Source: Patescibacteria group bacterium UBA6164 (GTDB lineage: Bacteria; Patescibacteriota; Gracilibacteria; BD1-5; UBA6164). From it: 12,146 nucleotides of DNA. Of the stretch, positions 1-6,577 are shown piece after piece; position 1 is the stretch's first letter, and each line of letters starts with the position of its first letter. The notes below the pieces were generated by a model. It did not search any database. It saw only the letters and a program-made list of their open reading frames with translations, and was not told where the DNA came from. A program made the position numbers and the translations under genes. The DNA lies in the NCBI GenBank assembly GCA_002422305.1, contig DIUG01000043.1:1-12146 (forward strand). The letters run 5' to 3'.

Positions 1-63
1 TTCCAATGGAACAAAAAAAAGATGACTCCTGTGCAATACAGAAATCATCTTAAAAATATTTAG
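1..63 (+). CDS. IS3-family transposase, C-terminal end (5' part outside window)
   Basis: Frame 1 is open from the window edge to TAG at 61-63 and gives FQWNKKKMTPVQYRNHLKNI. The pattern of a Q-W-N segment, basic residues and then MTPVQYR is the usual C-terminal tail of IS3/IS150-group DDE transposases (OrfB), which follows the integrase core. Only 20 residues are visible, so the catalytic DDE residues cannot be checked. No TGA codon falls in this stretch, so it cannot show whether the element is adapted to the host's recoded UGA. The identification rests on motif recognition of a short tail but is supported by the inverted-repeat-like sequence directly downstream. Confidence 0.7.
   Translation, partial: FQWNKKKMTPVQYRNHLKNI
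13..51 (-). terminator. Possible leftward terminator inside the IS end
   Basis: Read on the minus strand, AAGATGA pairs with TCATCTT. A nested CTGT/ACAG stem lies inside, separated by a 3x3 internal loop, and eight T follow the hairpin. This is a plausible rho-independent terminator for the leftward operon, which otherwise has no visible terminator after the permease stop at 234. The same bases encode the transposase tail, and the A-run is explained by lysine codons, so the structure may be coincidental. Confidence 0.3.
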
Positions 64-100
64 TGTTTTTTATTTATTCCACTTTTGTGGGAGCATATCA

Positions 101-233
101 ATTTTCGTGTTTTTTTAATATGAATTATTGCTTATAAATAGCTTAGATTTTAATTATTTTTTTTAACTAGCATAAAATTTTTAAATTTATTTTTTAAATC
201 TGGATAAAATTGAGTTTTTATTCATGAAATAAT
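101..233. other. AT-rich intergenic spacer, no gene seen
   Basis: These 133 bases separate the IS end from the stop of the ABC permease. They are almost pure A/T with several homopolymer runs. I see only very short ORFs and no convincing stem with a T-tract. Confidence 0.6.
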
Positions 234-989
234 TTAATTTTTTATTCAATAACCTTTTTTTAATAAATATAAACTAGTTATAAAAAATACAATAATAAAA
301 AATATAATAATAAATATTGAAAGAAAAATATTTACATCACTAATTCATAAAAAACTATATCTAAGTCCATTTACCATATATAATATAGGATTTATTTTAC
401 TTACAAATTGCCAAGCCGGTGAAAGTAAATCTATAGAATAAAAAACTCATCCTAAATAAATCATAGGAGTTATAAAAAAAGAAGGTATTATATTTATATC
501 ATCAAAACTTTTAGCATATATTCAGTTTAATATTCAAGCAAGAGAAAAAAGTGTAGAAGTAAGTAATAAAAACAATAAAGCAAAAAAATAATTATAAATA
601 TTTATTTCAACCATAAACCATCATGTGATAAATATAAGTATTCAAACAGTTATTCATCTTACTATTCATCAAATACAAAATCATAATAATATTTTTGTAT
701 AACTAATAGGTGAAACAAATAATTCTTCTATACTTTTTTGAAATTTTGATCAAAAAAATGAACTAGAAGTATTACCATAGCTAGCCATAATTACTGACAT
801 CATTAATAATCATGGAAATATAAAATCTATATAATTAACTCAATTAATTATTTGTATTTTTTCTCATATAAATTTTCAAAAAATAATTAAATATAATATT
901 ATTGTAATTACTGGTGGCAAAAGTGTTTGTTTCCAAATTCTCAAAAATCTAGAAATTTCTTTATTTATAAGTGTTATTAAGTCTGTCAT
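234..989 (-). CDS. ABC-2 type transporter permease (YadH-like)
   Basis: With TGA read as Gly this is a 251-residue membrane protein starting MTDLITLINKEISRFLRIWK and ending at TAA. It has the layout of ABC-2 exporter permeases of the YadH type: a short cytoplasmic N-terminus, a first membrane helix after LLPPVITIILYLIIFG, then YIDFIFPGLLMMSVIMASY, the motif SSFFGSKFQKSIEELFVSP, a GGIVRG turn, and further hydrophobic helices ending in a KKGYG tail. About six membrane segments are apparent. Roughly 16 glycines are TGA and 4 are GGN. It starts 8 nt after the stop of the ATPase gene, with which it should form one exporter: two permeases and two ATPases in the inner membrane. The substrate is unknown. 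No Shine-Dalgarno sequence precedes the ATG, and the upstream bases are A/T only. Confidence 0.9.
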
Positions 990-997
990 ATATTTTT

Positions 998-1906
998 TTA
1001 TTTTGTAATATCTATAAATAATTTTTCTAATCTATTAACTTTATTTCTAAAACTTGATATTTTGATTTCACATTTATTTAAACAATCAAATAAATAATTT
1101 AAATTATGTTTTTTTGAAATAGTTACTTCTATTTCATTATCAGATAATAATTTAGCTGAAAAATTATCTACAAGTATTTTTTCTAAATTTTTTACTTTAT
1201 TTGTTGTATTTAAAACAAGTATTTCTTCATCCAATTTTAAAAGTAATTTGCTAACTGAAGTATTTACTATTATTTCTCATCTGTTTATTATAGCTACATT
1301 TTTACATAAAGCTTCGACTTCTTCTAAATAGTGTGTAGTTAATAAAATAGTAGTTCCAGAAGAATTTAATTCTTTTATAAATTCCCACATAGATTTTCTA
1401 AGTTCTACATCTACTCAAGCTGTTGGTTCATCTAAAATTAATATTTTTGGTTCATGAATTAAGGCTCTAGCTATCATAAGTCTTCTTTTCATTCAACCAC
1501 TTAATTCTCTAGCTTTAGCATTTTCTTTTTCTTTCAATCAAAGTTTTTCTAAATAATAATTTACTCTTTTTTCAGCTATATCTTTAGGTATTCAATAATA
1601 TCCTGCTTGTGTCATACAAATATCTTTTACTTTTGCAAAAATATCAAAGTTAAATTCTTGAGGCACTACTCATATAAAACTTCTAGCAAGAGAAAAATCA
1701 TTATCTATATCTATTCAATTTATATATACTTTTCAAGTATTTTTATTTACTAGATTTGTCATAATAGAAATTAGAGTAGTTTTTCAAGCTCAATTATGTC
1801 ATAATAAAGCAAAAAAATCCCCTTGCTTTATTTCAAGATTTACTTCTTTTAATACTTGATTATTTCAATACTTTTTTACTAATTTTTCTATTTTTATTGC
1901 TAACAT
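998..1906 (-). CDS. ABC transporter ATP-binding protein (YadG-like)
   Basis: This 302-residue ATPase starts at MLAIKIEKLVKKYG. Walker A is GHNGAGKT at residues 36-43, three of whose four glycines are TGA codons. A Q-loop is visible at VVPQEF. The signature LSGGMKRRLMIARAL begins at residue 135 and its second Gly is TGA. Walker B is ILILDEP with Asp159-Glu160, then a D-loop AGVD and the switch His in LLTTHYLEE. The C-terminal extension (SSFRNKVNRLEKLF) matches the YadG type, and the length is near that of E. coli YadG (about 308). It energises the permease encoded 8 nt downstream. Its own start lies 4 nt after the flavoprotein stop, so the genes are co-transcribed. Read with the standard code the gene breaks into short fragments. 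Confidence 0.93.
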
Positions 1907-1910
1907 ATTT

Positions 1911-3032
1911 TTATTTATCATTAAAATTTTTACTACAAACAAAAGCACTACTCCAAGCCCATTGTAAATTAAAACCTCAAGTTTTACCTGTTACATCAAC
2001 TACTTCTCAAATAAAATATAATCATGGATATTTTTTTGATTGCATATTTTTATCTAATTCATCTAAATCTATTCATCATCATGTTGCTTTTGCTTCTTTC
2101 CAGCTTCTCCAATTTTGTAATTCTAAAATTATTTCATTTTTTTCTTCATTTAATTCAAAAAATTTTATTAAGCTCTTAGGTGTTTTTTCTAAATCAAATA
2201 TCAAATTTAAATTTAGATTATCTAATATATATTTTTCTCATTTTATTTCGTCTAATAATAATTTATTTAAATATTCTCATATAGCATTACTAATATTATG
2301 AATCACAGGTCAGCTTATTCAAAAATGTGTGAAAAGTATAGGTCAAATTTCTCAATAAATTTTATTTTTATTATTTTTATCATATAAACTTATATCTAAA
2401 TATACACTTACTCAACTTACTTCACTTAAATTTTTTTTAGTACTCATTCAACAAAGAGTTCTATAAGGTGTTATTACTTTTATTCATAATTCATTTGCAA
2501 AATTATATCATTCTCATGTAGTCCCTACTTGAAAAAAACTCTTTCATCAAGTAGAAATTACTACATTTTTAGATTGATATTTATCTCAGTTTTCTAATAT
2601 TATTTCATATCAAATATTTTTTAGAATAGATATTTTTTTTACATCACTTCTCATTCTTAAATCACAATTATTTTTTTTTACTTCTCTTAATAATACAGCT
2701 AATAATTCTTTACTATCACCACTTTCTAGTATAAGTCTTCATCTATCTTCTTCCACTATTTTTATTCAATTTGACGAAAAAAAGCTCATAATATCCCACT
2801 GATTATATTTTTTAAAAATACTTAACAAAGCCTTTTTATTTTGAGTAAAATAATCTCTCATAGGTTCTATATCTATATTTGAAACATTTGCTCTTTCTCA
2901 TCATGATAATAAAATCTTTATTCAAGGTTTATCATTTTTTTCAAGTATAAGTTTATTTAATTTTTTTGGAGTATTTATTCCTGTAAAAAGTCAAGCAGCT
3001 CATGCTCAAACTATTATTATATCATATATCAT
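1911..3032 (-). CDS. HI0933/YhiN (BaiN)-family NAD(P)/FAD-dependent oxidoreductase
   Basis: A 373-residue flavoprotein starting MIYDIIIVGAGAAGLF. The dinucleotide-binding loop GAGAAG is at residues 9-14 with several glycines encoded by TGA. A second family motif at 43-52 reads SGGERANVSN, whereas the usual form is GGRCNVTN, so the Cys is replaced by Ala. Further family marks are VVISTGGKSFFQVGTTGEGY, ILFTHFGISGP, and the C-terminal block from 337 with GLYFIGEVVDVTG followed by GGFNLQWAWSS. It is slightly shorter than typical members (about 390-420). The family binds FAD; a bile-acid role is proposed for BaiN, but the physiological substrate of most members is unknown. It sits 14 nt after thrS and 4 nt before the ABC ATPase, so it should be expressed with them. 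Confidence 0.9.
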
Positions 3033-3046
3033 AATTATTATATTTT

Positions 3047-4948
3047 TTACAAACTTCTACTATTATATTCTTTTAGTATTCTAGTTTTAAAATCTTCTAG
3101 TTTTTCAATTGTTTGTTCTTTTGTTTTATAGTTTCTTACTGAAATCGTATTATCATTTTCTTCTTGCTCTCATACTACGATTATATAATTATTATGCATT
3201 TTTTCAGCATTTCTTACTTTTTTATTTAATCAATCTGTTGAAAAATCACTACTAACTCTGATTCAAATATTTTTTAAATCTCACATTACTTTTCAAGCAT
3301 AATCATCAAATTTTGGTAATACTGGTATTACTATTACTTGTCTCGGAGATAACCATAATGGAAATATTCAAGCAAAATGTTCTATTAATACTCACATACC
3401 TCTTTCAAATGATCCTGAAATAGCTCTATGAATAACTACTGGTCTTTCTTTTTCATTATTTTCATTTGTAAAACTTAAATCAAATCTATTTGGTAGATTG
3501 AAATCACATTGTATAGTTGCTAATTGCCATTCTCTACCTATTGCATCTTTGAACATGAAATCTAATTTTGGACCATAAAAAGCGGCTTCTCATTCTACCC
3601 TTTTATACGGTAATTTATTTTCAATACTTGCTTCTTCTAAAGCTGATTCTGATAATTCCCAAACATCATCACTTCATAAATATTTAGATTTATCATCACC
3701 TCTTACTGATAAAGATACCCAATAATCATTAGTCATTCAAAGAGTTGTATAATACTTTTTTATTATATCTGTAATAGATTTCACTTCTTCTTTTATTTGA
3801 GATACTCTACAAAATAAATGTCAATCATCTTGAGTAATAGCTCTTACTCTAGTTAATCATGATAATTGTCATGATTTTTCATCTCTATAAACAGTTGCAG
3901 GTTCAAAATATCTTACGGGCATATCTCTATAACTAAATTGATTATCTGCAAAAAGTTGCATATGATGAGGACAATTCATAGGTTTCATTATAAATTTATC
4001 TTCTTTACCTTGAACTCTAAATAATTCATCTCAAAATTTAGCTGCATGACCCGAAGTTACATACAAAGCTTCTTTTGCAATATGTGGAGTCCAAACTTTT
4101 TGATATCAATTTACTTTATGTAATTCCCATAAATAATTTTCTATTTCTTGTCTAATAATCATTCAAGCAGGTTGTAAAAGAGGTAAACCTGGACCAATTA
4201 ATTCTGAAATAGTAAATAATTTTAATTTAGCACCAATTATTCTATGATCTCTTTTTTTTGCTTCTTCAAGCATATTTAAGTGTTTTTCTAATTCTTCTTT
4301 ATCATTAAATGCATAAGCATATATTCTAGTTAATTGTTTATTATCACTATTCCCTAACCAATAAGCTCCAGCAACCCTTACAAGTTTAAATGAATTTGGA
4401 TCAAGTTCTTTTGTATTTTCTACATGAGGCCCTGTACACATATCTATAAATTTTAGATTTTTTATTTGGTCTCAATCTAGTTCAAAAGGAAAAACACCCT
4501 CTGTCCTAGCGGACATCTCCCCCTTCTCAAGGGGAGAAAAATGCATTAGAAAGTTTTGTAATTCTGTTTCTTTACCTCATTTAGAAATATTTAGATAAAA
4601 ACTGATTTTATCTGATAATTTTTCTTTATTTTTAAAATCTCCAGCTTCTATTTTATCTACTAATTCATTTTTAAATCATTCACCCATTACATTTAGTATT
4701 TTTCTAGCTTCATCAAAACTAACTTCAAATTTTCTAAAATCTTGATTTTGAGTAATAATTTTTTTCATAGTTTTTTCTACATCTTTTAAATCTTTATCTG
4801 AAAATTCTATATTTCAAAAATCAAAATCATAATAAAAACCATCTTCTGTATCTGGACCAGTAGCTATTTTTACTTCTGGATAAAGTTGCTTCACTGATTG
4901 AGCCATAATATGGGCTAGAGAATGCCTTTTAGTTGCTAAATTGTTCAT
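3047..4948 (-). CDS. thrS: Threonyl-tRNA synthetase, TGS-less, with in-frame repeat insert
   Basis: This enzyme charges tRNA-Thr with threonine. The 633-residue product starts directly in the editing domain: His9 and His13 (RHSLAH) with Cys171 and His175 (CTGPH) form the editing site, and AGAYWLGNS follows. The class II core carries the zinc ligands Cys326 (MNCPHH), His377 (QDDGHLF) and His507 (VVIHRAISGS). The anticodon-binding domain follows from about 530. The N-terminal TGS domain of E. coli ThrRS is absent; there is no upstream extension in frame. Residues 138-152 come from a GC-rich palindromic insert, and the surrounding editing-domain loop is unusually long. Many conserved glycines are TGA (QPAGM, SGQLSG, QDDGH). 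It is the first gene of the leftward operon and lies behind a Thr-codon leader and attenuator. All editing and catalytic residues checked are intact. Confidence 0.96.
4495..4537 (-). repeat. GC-rich double-palindrome element inserted in frame in thrS
   Basis: This block of about 43 bp is roughly 60% G+C (26 of 43) in very AT-rich surroundings. It contains two hairpins: TGTCC-TAGC-GGACA at 4502-4515, and CCCCTT-CTC-AAGGGG at 4520-4534, the latter extended by TCT/AGA with one bulged C. Read in the thrS frame it encodes SPLEKGEMSARTEGV. Its codons (CCC, GAG, GGG, TCC, AGG) differ from its neighbours, and its two glycines are GGN, not TGA. It interrupts a variable loop before the editing-site CTGPH motif. 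It has the look of a mobile palindromic mini-repeat of the kind known in Rickettsia genes, but other copies cannot be seen here. Confidence 0.7.
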
Positions 4949-4986
4949 AGTATTTTTATTAAAAATAATTTATTAATTTCTATTTA

Positions 4987-5026
4987 TAAAAATAAAAACT
5001 CTTATTTTTTATTAAATAAGAGTTTT
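4987..5026 (-). terminator. Attenuator terminator hairpin upstream of thrS
   Basis: AAAACTCTTATTT (5026-5014) pairs perfectly with AAATAAGAGTTTT (5007-4995): 13 base pairs with a 6-nt loop. It is followed on the minus strand by TATTTTTAT. It lies between the leader peptide and the thrS start, about 40 bases before the ATG, so it must be conditionally read through for thrS to be expressed. It is nearly symmetric and might also act on rightward transcripts. The stem has only three G-C pairs, in line with the AT-rich genome. Confidence 0.75.
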
Positions 5027-5097
5027 GTTATATTTTATTTATATTTTTTATACACAACAAAATTATTCTATTTAATTATAGATGTAATAATTGTTGT
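5015..5097 (-). promoter_or_regulatory. Competing leader hairpins (segments 1:2 and 2:3) of the thrS attenuator
   Basis: Segment 1 (5097-5086, ACAACAATTATT) is the Thr-Thr-Ile-Ile codon run of the leader peptide. It pairs with segment 2 (5067-5054) as ACAAC/GTTGT plus AATTATT/AATAATT with a TT bulge. Segment 2 (5067-5056, AATAATTTTGTT) can instead pair with segment 3 (5029-5015, AACAAAACTCTTATT): 12 pairs with a CTC bulge. Segment 3 is also the 5' arm of the terminator. A ribosome stalled at the Thr codons would block 1:2, allow the 2:3 antiterminator and permit thrS transcription. Rapid translation would leave the terminator to form. The pairings are read directly; the mechanism is inferred from classical amino-acid attenuators. 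Confidence 0.65.
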
Positions 5098-5124
5098 TAT
5101 GGTTACAAGTTGTGCTAGGTTCAC
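5068..5124 (-). CDS. Putative Thr/Ile-rich leader peptide of the thrS attenuator
   Basis: An 18-codon ORF starting GTG and ending TAG encodes VNLAQLVTITTIITSIIK. Four of 18 residues are Thr and five are Ile, concentrated in the run ACC ATA ACA ACA ATT ATT ACA. An in-frame TAA lies just upstream, so GTG is the only reasonable start; AAGG ends four bases before it and may be a ribosome binding site. The start is about 25 bases downstream of the predicted -10 box. The Thr codons overlap the first arm of the leader hairpin, the arrangement expected of a regulatory peptide like thrL. The Ile richness could mean that Ile starvation is also sensed, or may only reflect AT bias. Confidence 0.6.
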   Translation of the reverse strand: MNLAQLVTITTIITSIIK

Positions 5125-5149
5125 GATGCCTTATTAAAAAATATTAAAT

Positions 5150-5179
5150 ATAATATATTAGTTTTAATTTTTTTGTCAA
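5150..5179 (-). promoter_or_regulatory. Sigma70-type promoter of the thrS operon
   Basis: On the minus strand a perfect -35 box TTGACA (5179-5174) is followed by an 18-nt spacer and TATTAT (5155-5150), five of six matches to the -10 consensus. Transcription would start near 5143, leaving a short leader before the GTG of the leader peptide. AT-rich DNA produces chance -10 boxes, but the full TTGACA and its position make this one convincing. Confidence 0.65.
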
Positions 5180-5244
5180 AAATTTTTTGCATATATTACT
5201 TTTTTATGTTAAAGTTAATTTATTATATTTTAATTTTATTAACT

Positions 5245-5982
5245 ATGTTTGATATATTGTTTGCTCGTACATTTGCAATTGTTTGAGTTATGCTTTTGAT
5301 TACAGCTTATTCATCATTTATGAATAAAAAAGTAAATGCTAAATCGGGTTGGTGAACAATTATAATGACATTTGTATTATTATTTGCTGTAATGGTATTT
5401 TCTAATTCATATCCTATTAATTTAGTACTAGTTTGATTATTTTCAGCTTTAATCTGATGGATGATAGCTCCAGGAATAAGATTAATGTGAGATAATTATA
5501 AAACTAAAAAATTCTTAAAACAAAAATGAATAGTTCTAAAAAAATGAGAAAAACTTACAGATGAACAATCTATAGAATTAGTTGATTATTTAGAAGCTAA
5601 TAAATCAGATGAACAATGGAATAGAATAGTTTCACAAGCTATGTTTTCTACTGCATTAGCTGTATTTGCTACTGCTAGTTTAGTGTTTGTAAGTGATATT
5701 GATTTTAGTTTTATGTGAATGTTTCTATTTATATCACTTTTGATACTTATAATCATGTGATTATTAAATATTTTTATATTTAAATCTAGAATTTTTTCAC
5801 TAGTTAAAGCTTACTTTTGAGTACTTATATTTACTGGTTATTTGATTTATGATTTCAATACTTTAGAAAAAATGGCTGGAGATGAATCTTGGGGAGCAGC
5901 TGTAAATATTGCAGTAAATATTTATTTAGATATAATAAATCTATTTTTATATTTATTAGAAATACTTTGAGGATGAGAATAA
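5245..5982 (+). CDS. Bax inhibitor-1 (BI-1/YccA, TMBIM) family membrane protein
   Basis: A 245-residue, seven-helix membrane protein starting MFDILFARTFAIVGVMLLIT. Helices four to seven carry the family pattern: IVSQAMFSTALAVFATASLV, then MGMFLFISLLILIIMGLLNI, then GVLIFTGYLIYDFN, and NIYLDIINLFLYLLEIL. Asp203 (YDFN) and Asp229 (YLDIINLF) are 26 residues apart, close to the paired acidic residues linked to pH-sensitive ion leak in B. subtilis YetJ. A hydrophilic stretch of about 45 residues (83-128, with LTDEQSIELVDYLEANKSDE) lies between the third and fourth helices and is longer than usual. Eleven or more glycines are TGA, and the end reads Gly-Gly-Gly-Glu-stop. It is divergent from thrS and followed by its own terminator. 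The physiological role in bacteria is unclear. Confidence 0.88.
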
Positions 5983-5994
5983 TCTATAATAATT

Positions 5995-6168
5995 ATGAAT
6001 AATATTAATAATTCTACATCACCAGTTAATAATAAAAATGAGTCAACTTCTTATTTTATATAAGATGAAGTTGATTTTATTTTGTGATTAAAAAAAGATG
6101 ATAATGTATTAGAAAAGTATTTGAATAATCAAAATGTAGTATTTTTAGCTCTTTTTTGTATTTTTTAA
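5995..6168 (+). pseudogene. Possible decayed small ORF interrupted by TAA (weak)
   Basis: An ATG at 5995 opens 22 codons (MNNINNSTSPVNNKNE and so on) up to TAA at 6061-6063. The same frame then stays open for a further 34 codons (DEVDFILGLKKDDNVLEKYL and on) to TAA at 6166. Together this would be a protein of about 56 residues broken by one stop. I recognise no family. The hairpin terminator of the preceding gene spans the internal TAA, so the open frame may be chance in AT-rich DNA where TGA does not stop translation. Confidence 0.15.
6043..6083 (+). terminator. Rho-independent terminator after the BI-1 gene
   Basis: TCAACTTC (6043-6050) pairs with GAAGTTGA (6067-6074), with a possible TTAT/ATAA inner extension, and TTTTATTTT follows. 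It lies about 60 bases after the stop of the BI-1 gene and before the next plus-strand gene. Confidence 0.65.
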
Positions 6169-6214
6169 AAAAATATATTAAAATAAATATAGTATTATAA
6201 ACTAAATAATAAAA

Positions 6215-6562
6215 ATGGAAATAAATAAAAACTTACTAAAAAATGAATTTAATAAAAAATCTTTTGTAGAGAAAAAGAAAACTTTAATTGAAATGCTTAG
6301 TAAAATGTATTGAACAAATGAAAAAATAAATAAATTATGAAAAATAGTTTATAATTTATCTGAAAAAAATGAAGCTTGATTATATTTAGATGTTTATGAT
6401 ATATTGATAGATGCATTTTTATCTACAGAAAATCAAGATAATCAAATAAAAATAGATAATTTTTCAAAAATACAAAGTTTATTAGCTAAATTTAAAGAAG
6501 AAGAAAAGCAAGAAATAGAGCAAAATAAACTCAATTTAGAAAATATTTTTAATAATTTATAA
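6215..6562 (+). CDS. Small hypothetical helical protein, upstream partner of the transglutaminase-like gene
   Basis: A 115-residue protein starting MEINKNLLKNEFNKKSFVEK. I do not recognise a family. It is rich in Lys, Glu, Asn and Leu, with no membrane segment or signal peptide. The pattern suggests mostly alpha helix: a basic N-terminal third, a middle segment (NEAGLYLDVYDILIDAF) with amphipathic spacing, and a charged helix or coiled coil from about 88 (SLLAKFKEEEKQEIEQNKL). Three glycines are TGA and none is GGN. The start follows A/T-only sequence without a Shine-Dalgarno motif; a TATTAT at 6193 could be a -10 box, but no -35 box fits. Only 15 nt separate its stop from the next gene, so the two are probably co-transcribed and may act together. 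Confidence 0.75.
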
Positions 6563-6577
6563 TTTTACTTTTTACAA

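Larger units (their letters stand above)
1..100 (+). mobile_element. Right end of an IS3-family insertion sequence (partial)
   Basis: The first 100 bases hold the 3' end of an IS3-type transposase reading frame, then about 15 bases of spacer and a terminal inverted repeat. The repeat, roughly 76-100, contains TCCACTTTTGTGGGAGC and ends in CA. It resembles from memory the outer right end of IS150-like members, in which TCCAACTTTTTGGGG precedes a terminal CA. The left end, the rest of the transposase and any target-site duplication lie outside the window, so the copy may be intact or a relic. The element lies just downstream of the leftward thrS-ABC operon and points towards it. Confidence 0.65.

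Noticed and set aside
1..54. Short minus-strand ORF beginning MISVLHRSHLFFVPLE
   Set aside because: The plus strand of the same bases encodes a recognisable IS3 transposase tail, so the minus ORF is a shadow.
1897..2301. 134-codon plus-strand ORF
   Set aside because: It is the antisense shadow of the flavoprotein gene; the minus strand there has clear family motifs when TGA is Gly.
4949..5130. T-box riboswitch upstream of thrS
   Set aside because: T-box leaders carry a conserved antiterminator bulge (GGTGGNACC-like) and a specifier loop in a longer leader; none is present. A short Thr-rich peptide ORF and three-way alternative pairing explain the region better.
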